Source: Candidatus Colinaster scatohippi
GTDB taxonomy: Bacteria > Bacillota > Clostridia > Lachnospirales > Lachnospiraceae
Direction: 5' to 3'
Length of the DNA: 40,778 bases
Assembly: GCA_018064805.1 (NCBI GenBank)
Contig: JAGHUN010000066.1
Span: 65,680 to 106,457, forward strand
Positions 1-8,906 of this stretch are shown here, in pieces. The first letter of the stretch is position 1, and each line of letters starts with the position of its first letter. Below the pieces are notes generated by a model, which had not been told where the DNA came from, ran no database searches, and was given only the letters and a program-made list of their open reading frames with translations. The translations under genes were made by a program, and so were the position numbers.

Positions 1-653
1 TTAACTTTGTTGGCATACCATAATGCATATTCATTATAAGTATCAAGGTCTTCCTTTGCCAAAAAGCTCTTCTGGTATGTACTCATATTACTGTAAGCAT
101 TCACAACTCTCTCAACCTTATCGAAGTCATCATCTGTAAGATTTGTAAGCTTCGGAAGTTCTTTAATTGCATCTGCAAATGATTCCGAAAGTTTAACAGC
201 AAGTGTGTACTCCGAATCAGCTACTGTCTTAAGATCATCGAGATTATATAATTCTCCGTCAATCGCAAGATATGTCTTATTACCCGAATATGATACATAA
301 TCAACTGTTCCTTCAACCATTTTTGTATTTCCGGTCGAATCTGTCGTCTCGAGATATACATACTGTCCAACGAGTCCCGATGCTCTCTGCATATCCATGC
401 TCTGACTCATATTCTGCATTTCTTCAAGACTTGAGAATGTTGCGAGCTGAGAAATATATTCTGTATTATCTGTTGGCTCCAGCGGATCCTGATACTGCAT
501 CTGCGTTACCAACAGCTGAAGGAATGCATCCTTGTCAAGAGAACCACCGGCCTCTTTATTTGCTGCATCTATTGCTTTCGAAATAGATGATGCATTTTTT
601 GTCTGTCCATTATTTGTAATGGCTCCATCTAATATTGTTGCTGAAACGCTCAT
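1..653 (-). CDS. flgD: Flagellar hook-capping protein FlgD (3' end cut by window edge)
   Basis: FlgD caps the growing hook and guides polymerisation of hook subunits outside the cell. The frame is open from ATG at 653 to the left edge, giving 217 codons with no stop, so the C-terminus is missing. The N-terminal part has the FlgD signature: a Lys/Asp-rich lead-in, then DAFLQLLVTQMQYQDPLEPT and an EYISQLATFSSLEEMQNM stretch. After it comes a beta-rich segment (LVGQYVYLETTDSTGNT) like the Tudor/FLN-type part of FlgD. The tail is longer than the short Bacillus FlgD. The start is supported by AAGGAG six bases upstream, just after the fliK stop, with 14 bases between the genes. It is the last fla/che gene visible here; flgE would be expected next off the window (inference). 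Confidence 0.93.
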   Translation of the reverse strand, partial: MSVSATILDGAITNNGQTKNASSISKAIDAANKEAGGSLDKDAFLQLLVTQMQYQDPLEPTDNTEYISQLATFSSLEEMQNMSQSMDMQRASGLVGQYVYLETTDSTGNTKMVEGTVDYVSYSGNKTYLAIDGELYNLDDLKTVADSEYTLAVKLSESFADAIKELPKLTNLTDDDFDKVERVVNAYSNMSTYQKSFLAKEDLDTYNEYALWYANKV

Positions 654-667
654 ATGTTTCTCCTTGT

Positions 668-2035
668 TTATGCCAGGTAATCAACTGTATTACCCTGCTT
701 AGCCATCATGTCAGCTGTTACTCTGTCTTCTTCATCAATCTCATCCAGATTGTTCAAATCAAGTCCTGAAAGATTAATTCCTCTGACACGCTTCTTTTTG
801 GCTTCCGATTCATTCTGACCATTACTCTGATCATGTTCATCATTAAAGCTTCTGTCAAATGCCTGACTGTTAACTGTCACCTCTACGGCTTCAACTTTAA
901 TTCCCTGCTCACTCATCTGTTCTTTAAGCTGAACTATCTGAGTTTCAAGCGCCTGTTTTACTTCCTCATTCTGAGTTGTAAAATTAGCTGTTATCACTCC
1001 ATCTCTTGCAGCTACCTGAACCTTTACATTACCAAGCGATGCCGGATGCAATTGCATCTCCATCTCTGTAATATCTTCCTTCATAGTAGTCTTAAGCGAC
1101 TCTGTGACCTGTTCAAGAATATCTTCCATCGACACATTTGTGTATGACGCCGGCATCTCGGTAACTATCTCATCTACTGTAGCTTTAATCGTATCAACCA
1201 TGCTCTGAACTGCTGTAGCTGAATGATTATTCTGCTCATCTGCTGATGAATTATTACGACCGCCTTCCTGTTTTACATTAACAGTTGCTTTACTTTCTGC
1301 CACATCTACACTAATAACATTTGATGTATCTGCTTCAGTAGTCTGTACCTGTTCATCTGTATCTTCGGAATTCTTAATTCTGGCAACCTGCTCTGAAATC
1401 TGTTCCTTAATATCTTCGACAGGAACTTCTAAATCCTTAGCAAGTTCATTCATAAGGTTATCTGATGTCTCCATCATACCCTTAACATCTGCAAATAATT
1501 CTTCATCTGTCATTATTGCTGCCACATCATCAGAACCTGTTATCTCTACCGCCAGAGCCGGAACATTCTTAGAATCAAGAACCTCCATATCTGTAAGCCC
1601 TAAAGCATCAATTGCTTCGGTAACTTCTTCCACAGGAACCTCTAATACTTCAGCGACTGTCTGAATCATTACTGCAACTGCCTCTGCAACCTGTTCCATC
1701 ACCTCTTCGGCCGGGATGCCGTCTTTGTCTTCGGTCTTAACACTGTCCTTAACAGCTTTGTCCTTAGAAGTCTCATCGGATTTGTTTTTCTTTTCTACCT
1801 TATCCTCTGAAACATCCTGCTTTTTCTCGCTTTTTTCTGTTTTCTCAGGCTTGGTAGTCTGATTAAGCTTATCGCTGCGATTATCATTTCCTGCAGCCGC
1901 CTTCTCATTTTCCTTAGCTGAGCTTGAACTAAGCACTTCTGAAAAATCCGTTCCCGAAGAGTGACCATTTCCTGCAGATGGCTGTGGAATCAGGTTCATT
2001 TGTGAGCCTAATCCATTAACTAAATTAGCTGTCAT
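668..2035 (-). CDS. fliK: Flagellar hook-length control protein FliK
   Basis: FliK is the secreted molecular ruler that measures the hook and switches the export gate from hook to filament substrates. The 455-residue protein has a Lys/Glu/Asp-rich low-complexity stretch (about residues 30-110), a long acidic middle with repeated EVPVEE/EVPVED motifs, and the conserved C-terminal hook domain at about 310-400. That domain contains MQLHPASLGNVKVQV followed by a VQLKEQMSEQGIKVEAVEV-like helix and strand. This layout is typical of FliK: the N-terminal part diverges and only the C-terminal domain is recognisable. The start has GGAGG nine bases upstream. It lies between the ylxF-like gene and flgD, the Bacillus subtilis order. 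The 158 bases upstream hold no convincing terminator, so co-transcription is likely. Confidence 0.93.
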   Translation of the reverse strand: MTANLVNGLGSQMNLIPQPSAGNGHSSGTDFSEVLSSSSAKENEKAAAGNDNRSDKLNQTTKPEKTEKSEKKQDVSEDKVEKKNKSDETSKDKAVKDSVKTEDKDGIPAEEVMEQVAEAVAVMIQTVAEVLEVPVEEVTEAIDALGLTDMEVLDSKNVPALAVEITGSDDVAAIMTDEELFADVKGMMETSDNLMNELAKDLEVPVEDIKEQISEQVARIKNSEDTDEQVQTTEADTSNVISVDVAESKATVNVKQEGGRNNSSADEQNNHSATAVQSMVDTIKATVDEIVTEMPASYTNVSMEDILEQVTESLKTTMKEDITEMEMQLHPASLGNVKVQVAARDGVITANFTTQNEEVKQALETQIVQLKEQMSEQGIKVEAVEVTVNSQAFDRSFNDEHDQSNGQNESEAKKKRVRGINLSGLDLNNLDEIDEEDRVTADMMAKQGNTVDYLA

Positions 2036-2193
2036 CTAGTCCCTCCATTCTTTTGTCAAGGTCCTCAAAGCCTCTGCCCAATTGCAAAAGCTTCGCCTAC
2101 AACAAATATATCGGAGATATATACCTATTACTTAACCCTAAAATTCCAAAAAGCCTATGATATAAAGCACTTTTATGAAATGCAAAATCCCCA

Positions 2194-3081
2194 TCAGTTA
2201 TCCGGATCCATAATCTTTGTAAGCTTTGCAGCGACCTCCGGATTCATTACTCCGAGTATTTTGCCCCTGTCATCAGCTTCCATCTGCCACAAAATCTTCG
2301 CAGCCAGTTCCAGATTATCTGTCATCTCTTCAAATATCGCAGCAGCTTCCTTGGGCTTCATCTCAGAATATGCCTTGGCATACTTTTCTATTTCCTGATC
2401 TACCTCCTGTTGCACTATAACCTGTTTGTATAATGCCTCTGCTGTTGCAGGATCCATAGATTCGTAATATTTTACATAAGCTTCTGCCCCCGGTCCATTT
2501 TGGGCATAAACCACCTCATTGTAGAATTCATTTTTGATGCGTTCAAACTCCACCTGTCTGTCTTCAAAGGTCTGCAGTCTGTCCACTTCTTCATTCAGAG
2601 CAGATATGGTCTCATCCTTTGCAGCACTCTGTGCCTGAGTTTCTGCGAGTTCCGCCTGAAGTTCCCTTATCTCTCTCACTGCTTCTTTAAGCGATGCGTA
2701 CCCTGTAACATCCACATCAGAACCATCATCAACACCTGATGAGGTTACACTATCCGGCAGAATCTCCTTTGCGATAGGAACATCCTTAAGTACAGGTGCC
2801 AGAACTCCGGAACCAAATCCGCCCACATCAAGCTTTATAAGGGCGCATATGATAGCCACCCAGACAACTACGATTACAAGAGTTGTCACAATAACAGAAA
2901 AGTTATTGCCGTCATCCTCATTGATTCTTGCCTCTTCATCGGCAAGCTCCCTGGCCTTTTTCTTAGCTTCCTTTTTCTTAGCCTTCTGCTCTGCTTTCGC
3001 CTGCTTATTTTCCTCTTTAAGAGCCTTCTTTTGTTCTTTTAATCTTGCAACTTCTGCTGCTGTATCGTCATTTCCCGCCAT
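2194..3081 (-). CDS. ylxF: YlxF/MotE-like flagellar protein with MgtE N-terminal-type domain
   Basis: This 295-residue membrane-anchored protein fills the slot of ylxF between fliJ and fliK in the Bacillus fla/che operon. Residues 1-55 are a highly charged Lys/Glu/Ala helix facing the cytoplasm. Residues 61-83 are one hydrophobic membrane segment. About 130-185 looks like a coiled coil, and about 205-293 is an all-helical domain of the MgtE N-terminal type, with repeated MxPxxAAxI-like turns (MKPKEAAAIFEEM, MNPEVAAKLTKIM). Such domains occur in MotE, a chaperone for a flagellar motor protein in alphaproteobacteria. It is not a magnesium transporter, because the transport domain is absent. The start has GGAGAAG just upstream and begins 12 bases after the fliJ stop. 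Its function in Firmicutes is not settled; a structural or chaperone role is inferred. Confidence 0.82.
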   Translation of the reverse strand: MAGNDDTAAEVARLKEQKKALKEENKQAKAEQKAKKKEAKKKARELADEEARINEDDGNNFSVIVTTLVIVVVWVAIICALIKLDVGGFGSGVLAPVLKDVPIAKEILPDSVTSSGVDDGSDVDVTGYASLKEAVREIRELQAELAETQAQSAAKDETISALNEEVDRLQTFEDRQVEFERIKNEFYNEVVYAQNGPGAEAYVKYYESMDPATAEALYKQVIVQQEVDQEIEKYAKAYSEMKPKEAAAIFEEMTDNLELAAKILWQMEADDRGKILGVMNPEVAAKLTKIMDPDN

Positions 3082-3093
3082 AGCTTCTCCATC

Positions 3094-3537
3094 CTAGTTA
3101 CTGTTACCAAAACGGTAACTTACGAGTTCATCAACTTCCTTACTCTCCGCGGCATTTAGCTCACGCTTAAAATCTTCAAAGGCATTTTCCTTAAGTTTCT
3201 CCTGCGTCTTTCTCTCCTGCATTGCTGTCTGCAGCTTATTCCTTGCACGTTCAAGGTCCTTAGCCGCTTCATCAACTCTAAGCTGTTGCGCAGCCTCCTG
3301 CTCTTTAAGATTATCTATTGCATAACCATTATCACGCATCTTAAAAGGATCAAGAATATCCTCTCGAAGCTTCCTTCCCTCTGCTTCGTAGTATTCTCTC
3401 CTGGCAACAATGGCAGCCATTTTTTCTTCCTCGAGATTGAAATTAGCCATCGCATCGGCAAATGCGCTTCTGGCCTGATCTTCCATTTTGAATTTTACAT
3501 CAAGGACATTTTGCATCCTGTATAGGAATTTAGCCAT
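3094..3537 (-). CDS. fliJ: Flagellar export protein FliJ
   Basis: FliJ is the small coiled-coil stalk of the flagellar export ATPase. It sits in the FliI hexamer and connects it to the export gate FlhA. The 147-residue product opens with MAKFLYRMQNVLDVKFKMED, a lead-in typical of FliJ, and is almost entirely charged alpha-helix with heptad-like patterns and no membrane segment. The family is usually about 145-150 residues. Its ATG overlaps the fliI stop by one base (TAATG), which suggests translational coupling and a 1:1 regulated supply with FliI. Sequence conservation in FliJ is low, so the call rests on size, helical content and position. Confidence 0.88.
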   Translation of the reverse strand: MAKFLYRMQNVLDVKFKMEDQARSAFADAMANFNLEEEKMAAIVARREYYEAEGRKLREDILDPFKMRDNGYAIDNLKEQEAAQQLRVDEAAKDLERARNKLQTAMQERKTQEKLKENAFEDFKRELNAAESKEVDELVSYRFGNSN

Positions 3538-4853
3538 TATTCAAATAGTTCCTTCATATTGTTCAGAGTGTCCTCATATACGAATTTTTCATCTGTGCCC
3601 TGCATGAGGAATCTGTTAACTTCATCTATTTTCTCAACTGCATAATCAATATTCTTATTGCTGCCCTTCTTATATGCGCCGATATTAATCAGATCCTCTG
3701 CATCATTGTAGGTTGCCAGAACATTCTTAAGCTTACCCGCCACTTCCTTATGCGGCTTATCAACAATCTGACTCATACAACGCGAAATACTCTGCAACAC
3801 ATCTATGGCCGGATAATGATTCTTATGAGCAAGCTTACGATTAAGCATAATATGACCATCAAGAATTGAACGAGCCGTATCTGTAATAGGCTCATTAAAA
3901 TCATCACCATCTACAAGCACGGTATAAAGTCCGGTAATAGAACCGACGTCATTACAGCCTGCTCTCTCTAAGAGCTTAGGCATTTCAGAGTAAACACTGG
4001 GCGGATAACCTCTTGATACCGGTGGCTCGCCATTAGCAAGACCAATCTCTCTCTGTGCCATCGAAAAACGAGTCATGGAATCCATCATAAGCAGAACATC
4101 CTTACCCTGGTCTCTGAAATATTCCGCAATAGCTGTCGCTGTCTTCGCTGCCTTATTACGCTCAAGTGCCGGTCTGTCGGATGTTGCAATAACTACAACC
4201 GACCTCTTCATTCCTTCCGGCCCCAAGTCTCTCTCTATAAATTCCCTTACTTCTCGTCCACGCTCTCCGATAAGAGCAATAACATTAATATCTGCCACAG
4301 TATTGCGGGCAAACATTCCCATAAGAGTCGACTTTCCTACACCCGAACCGGCAAAGATTCCGATACGCTGACCCTTTCCTATTGTCATCAGACCATCAAC
4401 GGCCTTAACTCCGAGAGTTAATACATCACAGATAATCTTTCTGCTCATCGGATCAGGTGGAGCGCACTCAACAGAATATGGTGTTCCATCGGTTATCGGC
4501 TCGCCATCAGTCGGCCTGCCAAGTCCGTCAAGTGTTCTTCCAAGCAAAGAATCCGATACCTGTACCATAAGCGGAGAACCGGTATTGACAACAATATTGC
4601 CAATTCCTATTCCATCCGTATTATCATATGGCATCAGCTGAGTCTTACCCTCTCTGAAGCCAACAACCTCTGCCATAATCGGCTTAAGATTCTCATCTTC
4701 CGGATGAATATAGCACACATCCCCAAGCTTACTGTCAGGACCTGCAGATTCAATTGTCAAACCTACGACATTAACAATCTTTCCTTTTTTAGTAAAAAAA
4801 GACTCGTCGCATAGATTCATATACTTTTCAAACTGAATTCTTGGTGCTTCCAA
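3537..4853 (-). CDS. fliI: Flagellum-specific export ATPase FliI
   Basis: FliI hydrolyses ATP at the base of the flagellar type III export apparatus to help unload export substrates. Counting from the upstream ATG at 4880, the Walker A motif GSGVGKST is at about residues 178-185. The family signatures IGERGREVREFIERDLGPEG and DSMTRFSMAQREIGLANGEPP follow, and the C-terminus has the PAIDVLQSISRCM segment. Start choice: the ATG at 4880 has no ribosome binding site, while a TTG at 4853 (codon 10 of that frame) has a perfect AGGAGG five bases upstream. I therefore favour the TTG, giving 438 residues, close to the usual length; the longer form would be 447. The gene follows fliH and its stop overlaps the fliJ start. 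Confidence 0.93.
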   Translation of the reverse strand: MEAPRIQFEKYMNLCDESFFTKKGKIVNVVGLTIESAGPDSKLGDVCYIHPEDENLKPIMAEVVGFREGKTQLMPYDNTDGIGIGNIVVNTGSPLMVQVSDSLLGRTLDGLGRPTDGEPITDGTPYSVECAPPDPMSRKIICDVLTLGVKAVDGLMTIGKGQRIGIFAGSGVGKSTLMGMFARNTVADINVIALIGERGREVREFIERDLGPEGMKRSVVVIATSDRPALERNKAAKTATAIAEYFRDQGKDVLLMMDSMTRFSMAQREIGLANGEPPVSRGYPPSVYSEMPKLLERAGCNDVGSITGLYTVLVDGDDFNEPITDTARSILDGHIMLNRKLAHKNHYPAIDVLQSISRCMSQIVDKPHKEVAGKLKNVLATYNDAEDLINIGAYKKGSNKNIDYAVEKIDEVNRFLMQGTDEKFVYEDTLNNMKELFE

Positions 4854-4908
4854 GTCTTCCTCCTGTACAAAAGATGTCATACACTATATAGTCTGGTAAT
4901 CAAAATGC

Positions 4909-5841
4909 TTAACGGACAGTGTATGACAACAGTTCAAGTTTCTTTTTTAATGTCTCTAATTGTGTCCCAAGGCCACAATCAAATATACCGCCGGAAGTCT
5001 CAATCATACAGTCCCCGGCTCTCATGGTTACATCTTCAATTATATCGATGGTTACATCAGCCGGCATAGACATAGTAATCAGGCTGCTCTTATTCTCAAG
5101 AACAAATTTATAATCCTCTCGGCTGACATGAACAAGATAATTCTTGGTACTCTCTATCTGAGACATTGTATTCCTCAAAAGATTAATAACCAGATTCTTC
5201 TCGTCATGAAGATCTACCTCAAACACCTTCTCATATATAGAAGTGAGTGCATGAACAAATTGCGGTTCAAGCTCGGCAATCATCTGCTCTCTTTCCATGG
5301 TCAGATTATTCCTCGCCTCCTCAAGTTCCTGCCACGCAGCATTAACTTCAGCCTGAGCACTTGCTTTACCATCCTCATAGCCCTGTCTCTGACCTTCTTC
5401 ATATCCGGCATTCTTCAGTTGTTCTATTTCCATCATTGCAGCCTGCTTCATCTCTTCGATTTGAGCCTCAGCTGCAGCTATCATCTCTTCCGGTGACGGT
5501 CCCTCATATTCATAGACCGGCTCTTCATATTCCTGTTCTTCTTCAAGCGGTGCCGCCTTTATCACATTAGAAACAGGATTGCCCTCTTCATCGTATTCCA
5601 TCCCATCGGAATCACCCACCAGAGCATCAAGCATTAATGCATCAAGTCCATCAACAAACTCACCCGGAGTACTTTTTTCCTCTTCCTCCTCCGGTGCACT
5701 GATAACCGGCATTATCATTCTCAATCGCTCAAGCTTCTCCTCAACGAGACTGTTACTGTCTATTACTCTCGGCTCTTCACCATCTCTATTAAGATGATAG
5801 GACTTTACAAGGTTGCTCCCCTTAAAAACCGCATTAGACAA
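4909..5841 (-). CDS. fliH: Flagellar assembly protein FliH
   Basis: FliH binds FliI, holds the ATPase in check and docks it to the C-ring. The 310-residue product starts with the segment VFKGSNLVKSYHL. An acidic, proline-containing region follows (about residues 45-120), then a long helical segment with the GYEEGxxxGYEDGKA glycine pattern at about 144-160 that marks the FliH coiled-coil stalk. A C-terminal globular domain comes last and ends in the LGTQLETLKKKLELL-like helix. The start is a TTG at 5841 inside the last codons of fliG, overlapping by eight bases, with GGAGG eleven bases upstream. No ATG in this frame fits the conserved N-terminus, so TTG is preferred. The rare start plus overlap suggests translation coupled to fliG. 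Confidence 0.9.
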   Translation of the reverse strand: MSNAVFKGSNLVKSYHLNRDGEEPRVIDSNSLVEEKLERLRMIMPVISAPEEEEEKSTPGEFVDGLDALMLDALVGDSDGMEYDEEGNPVSNVIKAAPLEEEQEYEEPVYEYEGPSPEEMIAAAEAQIEEMKQAAMMEIEQLKNAGYEEGQRQGYEDGKASAQAEVNAAWQELEEARNNLTMEREQMIAELEPQFVHALTSIYEKVFEVDLHDEKNLVINLLRNTMSQIESTKNYLVHVSREDYKFVLENKSSLITMSMPADVTIDIIEDVTMRAGDCMIETSGGIFDCGLGTQLETLKKKLELLSYTVR

Positions 5842-6853
5842 TGATTTCGTCGCCTCCGCCTCTTGAAATTACAATTTCTCCGGAATCCTCCAGCTTTCTG
5901 ATAATATTAACAATCTTCTGCTGTGCTTCCTCAACATCCTTCATACGTACAGGTCCCATGAATTCCATATCTTCCTTAATCATAGTCGCAAGACGCTTTG
6001 AAAGGTTATTAAATATCGCACCCTGTACCTGTTCATTGCTTCCCTTAAGAGCAAGACCAAGGTCATTATTGTCAACATCCCTAAGTACTCGCTGAATAGC
6101 TCTGTCATCAAGCAGCAGAATATCCTCGAATACGAACATCTTCTTTCTGATTTCATCAGCAAGCTCCGGCTCTTCGATTTCCAAAGTCTCCATAATATGC
6201 TTCTCTGTACCACGATCTACAGAGTTCAAAATCTCTACTACCTGGTCTACACCACCAACAATGGTGTAATCCTGATTAACAAGGCTGGCAAGCTTACTCT
6301 CAAGAATCTTCTCAACCTCTTTAATAACATCCGGTGATGTACGGTCCATCATAGCTACTCTCTTTGCAACATCAGCCTGTCTATCCTGTGGAAGTGCCGA
6401 AATAATCTGAGACGCCTGTCCCGGTGGCATATAGGAAAGAATCAAGGCAATTGTCTGAGAGTGCTCATCCTGAATAAAGTTAAGCAACTGACTTGCCTCT
6501 GCCTTACGAATAAACTCAAACGGTTTAACCTGAAGCGATGCAGTAAGCTTACTAATAACAGCAATAGCCGCTTCATTACCAAGTGCCTTCTCAAGAAGCT
6601 CTTTAGCGTAGTTGATACCACCTTCAGCAATATACTGCTGAGCAAGACATATCTGATAAAATTCATCTATAACTTCATCTTTTACCTGCGGTGTTATACT
6701 TCTTGTATTAGCTATCTCAAGGGTAAGTTCTTCAATCTCCTCTTCCTTAAGATGCTTGAAAACAGTAGCAGAACGCTCCGGTCCAAGCGCAATTAACAGT
6801 ATTGCAGATTTCTGAAGTCCGGTAAGTTTTTCATCCATAGCTTTTGCCGCCAT
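5834..6853 (-). CDS. fliG: Flagellar motor switch protein FliG
   Basis: FliG is the C-ring protein that contacts MotA, transmits torque and takes part in direction switching. The 339-residue length is normal. The N-terminal domain begins LTGLQKSAILLIALGPERSATVFKHL, matching the part that binds the FliF C-terminus. The middle domain carries the hallmark EHSQTIALIL (EHPQT motif variant) with the YMPPGQASQIISALP segment. The C-terminal domain has the charged torque helix region around DDRAIQRVLRDVDNNDLGLALKGS. An ideal GGAGGAATAG precedes the ATG. It lies 22 bases after fliF and overlaps fliH. Confidence 0.97.
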   Translation of the reverse strand: MAAKAMDEKLTGLQKSAILLIALGPERSATVFKHLKEEEIEELTLEIANTRSITPQVKDEVIDEFYQICLAQQYIAEGGINYAKELLEKALGNEAAIAVISKLTASLQVKPFEFIRKAEASQLLNFIQDEHSQTIALILSYMPPGQASQIISALPQDRQADVAKRVAMMDRTSPDVIKEVEKILESKLASLVNQDYTIVGGVDQVVEILNSVDRGTEKHIMETLEIEEPELADEIRKKMFVFEDILLLDDRAIQRVLRDVDNNDLGLALKGSNEQVQGAIFNNLSKRLATMIKEDMEFMGPVRMKDVEEAQQKIVNIIRKLEDSGEIVISRGGGDEIIV

Positions 6854-6875
6854 CTATTCCTCCGATAAATAATCG

Positions 6876-8477
6876 CTATTCCCAATCCTCATTAAGCCAG
6901 TTACGCAGAAGCATCGCTGCAGACTCAGGATTCTCATCCACAAACTTTTCAATCATCTTACGTGTTTCTGACTTAGCTTCAAGTTCAATATCCTCAAGCT
7001 CTGCCTCAGGGGTAGATTGAAGCAAGCTCTCAACCGACAATTCTTCCTCAACCTCCTCAGTCTTCTCAGTACGCATACTTCTAAGTATTACAAATGCAAG
7101 AAGTCCAAGAATAACAATAATCAAGAGAATCTGAATAATATCGGTAACAGATATATTAGCTGCCTGCTTATCTATAAACATAGGCTCTTCATATGATACA
7201 AAGCTAATATTCTCTATTGCAATACCACTTGCCTTAGATACCATATTGATAAGATCTTCATCTGTATCAACCTTTTTCCTCTCCGAATTGGCAAGCTTAT
7301 ACTCATCCCAGGATACTCCATCTAAAAGTCCCTGCGTCTTGGCATCCTCTTCTCTGAGCACTCGGTATCTGATTGCAGCTACCGAAAGAGAAGAATTACT
7401 GTAATTAATAAGTCCGGCCGGAATTGTCGTCTGAGTAATTGTCTCATTCGGAAGATAATCCCTTGATTCCTCATTAACAGTCGAGCTTGATGTCTGATTA
7501 TCTTCAATTACATATGTTGTTCCGTCCTCACCATTAGAATCTGTTCCGGGAACACCTGCTGTACCACCTGTCGCTTCTGAATTGTACGTATCCTCGTGGC
7601 TAAGCACACCCTGTGTCTGACCTTCTGCCGGTGTATAATCATGCTCTGTTCTCTCAGTAGTTGTAAAATCAAGCGTAAGATTGGTTGATACCTCTATAAG
7701 ATCATATTCATTGGTACCAAGAAGCACCTTCTTAACTTCACTCTGAAGAAGCGCCTCAGTCTGCTGCTTAACAGACATCTGAGAGGACGCTGAACCTGTT
7801 ATAGATTGAACCTCATCTCCGGAAAACAGTAGATTACCCATATTATCAATAATAGTAATATTCGATATATCCGTATTGCCCAGAGCAGTCATAACAAACC
7901 TGGCTACAGTTGCAGCATTGTCCTGGGTGAACTCGCCTTCAGGCTCAATCATAATAGCTGCCGAACTGTCTTCCTTTTTAGCTATAAGTGTTCCATCGTT
8001 CTCCGGAATACTAAGCTGAACAGTTGCACGCTTAATATTCTCCATACCGGACAAATCAGTCTCCATCAAAGACTCCAGATACAATTTATACTGTCTCTGC
8101 TTGTCAGATTCTGTCGTCGAGAAACCACCGCTTGTAACATTACTAAGATCATATCCCTGAGTCGGAATGTCATTAGCCCCAAGTAAAAGTGTAGCCTGTG
8201 ACTTCTGGCTCTTTAATACCTTAATCTGATATCCATCATCAGAAACCTGGTATGTGATACCATCTCCATCAAGCAATGCTGTAATATTGGAAGTATCCTT
8301 CGTTGATTCAGTTGTAACAAGTACCTCATATACCGGTCTTGTAAGCAGAGTAATAAGTATGGCAAAAGCCACTACCACACCTGCTGCAACAGATACAATA
8401 ATGGTCTTTTGAGTTGATGTAAACTTATTCCACCACTCCAGTATTTTTTTAGGTATTTCCTTAAGTCTGTCTAACAT
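6876..8477 (-). CDS. fliF: Flagellar MS-ring protein FliF
   Basis: FliF forms the membrane MS ring on which the rod, C-ring and export gate are built. One membrane segment lies near residues 25-47 (IIVSVAAGVVVAFAILITLL) and a second near 440-460 (ITDIIQILLIIVILGLLAFVIL). Between them are the ring-building domains, with the YEVLVTTEST and DANDIPTQGYDL-type segments of the YscJ/FliF family and a Ser/Thr/Gly-rich stretch in the beta-collar region (about 300-350). The acidic C-terminus ending in NWLNEDWE is the FliG-binding tail. The ATG at 8477 has GGGAG nine bases upstream. A TTG at 8486 is in frame but too close to that site, so the 533-residue form is preferred. Confidence 0.96.
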   Translation of the reverse strand: MLDRLKEIPKKILEWWNKFTSTQKTIIVSVAAGVVVAFAILITLLTRPVYEVLVTTESTKDTSNITALLDGDGITYQVSDDGYQIKVLKSQKSQATLLLGANDIPTQGYDLSNVTSGGFSTTESDKQRQYKLYLESLMETDLSGMENIKRATVQLSIPENDGTLIAKKEDSSAAIMIEPEGEFTQDNAATVARFVMTALGNTDISNITIIDNMGNLLFSGDEVQSITGSASSQMSVKQQTEALLQSEVKKVLLGTNEYDLIEVSTNLTLDFTTTERTEHDYTPAEGQTQGVLSHEDTYNSEATGGTAGVPGTDSNGEDGTTYVIEDNQTSSSTVNEESRDYLPNETITQTTIPAGLINYSNSSLSVAAIRYRVLREEDAKTQGLLDGVSWDEYKLANSERKKVDTDEDLINMVSKASGIAIENISFVSYEEPMFIDKQAANISVTDIIQILLIIVILGLLAFVILRSMRTEKTEEVEEELSVESLLQSTPEAELEDIELEAKSETRKMIEKFVDENPESAAMLLRNWLNEDWE

Positions 8478-8501
8478 TCCAAACAACTCCCGGTGTAGTT
8501 A

Positions 8502-8831
8502 TTAAATCTGAATATTCATTATCTCTTTATATGCTTCAAGAAATTTATCACGAACTGCAACTGTGTACTGAAGAGCAGTTGACGCCTTCTGCAGTGCAAC
8601 CGTTAAATCATGCGTATTATCTGTAAGTCCCATCGAAAATTTAAGTTCTTCATTCTCAGCATCTGACAGGAAGGAATTGGTCTCATGAATATTATTAAGC
8701 GCAGTATCAAATATAGATGAGAAAGCACTGGTTGTATCTACCGCTTGCTTTACACCCGCCTGATTATTCTCGGCCGCCGCCTTAATTGCACCACTTGATA
8801 TGTTATATAAGCTTGTAATATCTATCGCCAT
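8502..8831 (-). CDS. fliE: Flagellar hook-basal body protein FliE
   Basis: FliE is the small adaptor between the MS ring/export gate and the proximal rod. The 109-residue protein has the usual size and the conserved C-terminal half, with the segment NDTHDLTVALQKASTALQYT-like (here DNTHDLTVALQKASTAL) followed by a VRDKFLEAYKEIMNIQI helix that packs into the rod. The N-terminal half is Ala/Ser/Asn-rich and variable, as usual. A strong AAGGAG with a short A-rich spacer precedes the ATG. It lies between flgC and fliF, the conserved Firmicutes order. The 75 bases before it contain no obvious terminator. Confidence 0.95.
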   Translation of the reverse strand: MAIDITSLYNISSGAIKAAAENNQAGVKQAVDTTSAFSSIFDTALNNIHETNSFLSDAENEELKFSMGLTDNTHDLTVALQKASTALQYTVAVRDKFLEAYKEIMNIQI

Positions 8832-8906
8832 TTTTTCTCCTTAGAAAAAGAAACCTCTCTGCAAATATCCAATCACTTTACTATTATAGGACTTTGTAGA
8901 CTATCA

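Noticed and set aside
272-586. Plus-strand open frame opposite flgD
   Set aside because: It is a shadow of the flgD coding strand with no family features. The same applies to the other antisense frames in fla, topA and pil genes.
2036-2193. Terminator between the ylxF-like gene and fliK
   Set aside because: Only short, imperfect A/T stems are present and the genes fit a continuous operon.
2194-3081. Magnesium transporter MgtE
   Set aside because: Only the helical N-terminal-type domain is present, with no CBS or transport domains, and the location is the ylxF slot of the flagellar operon.
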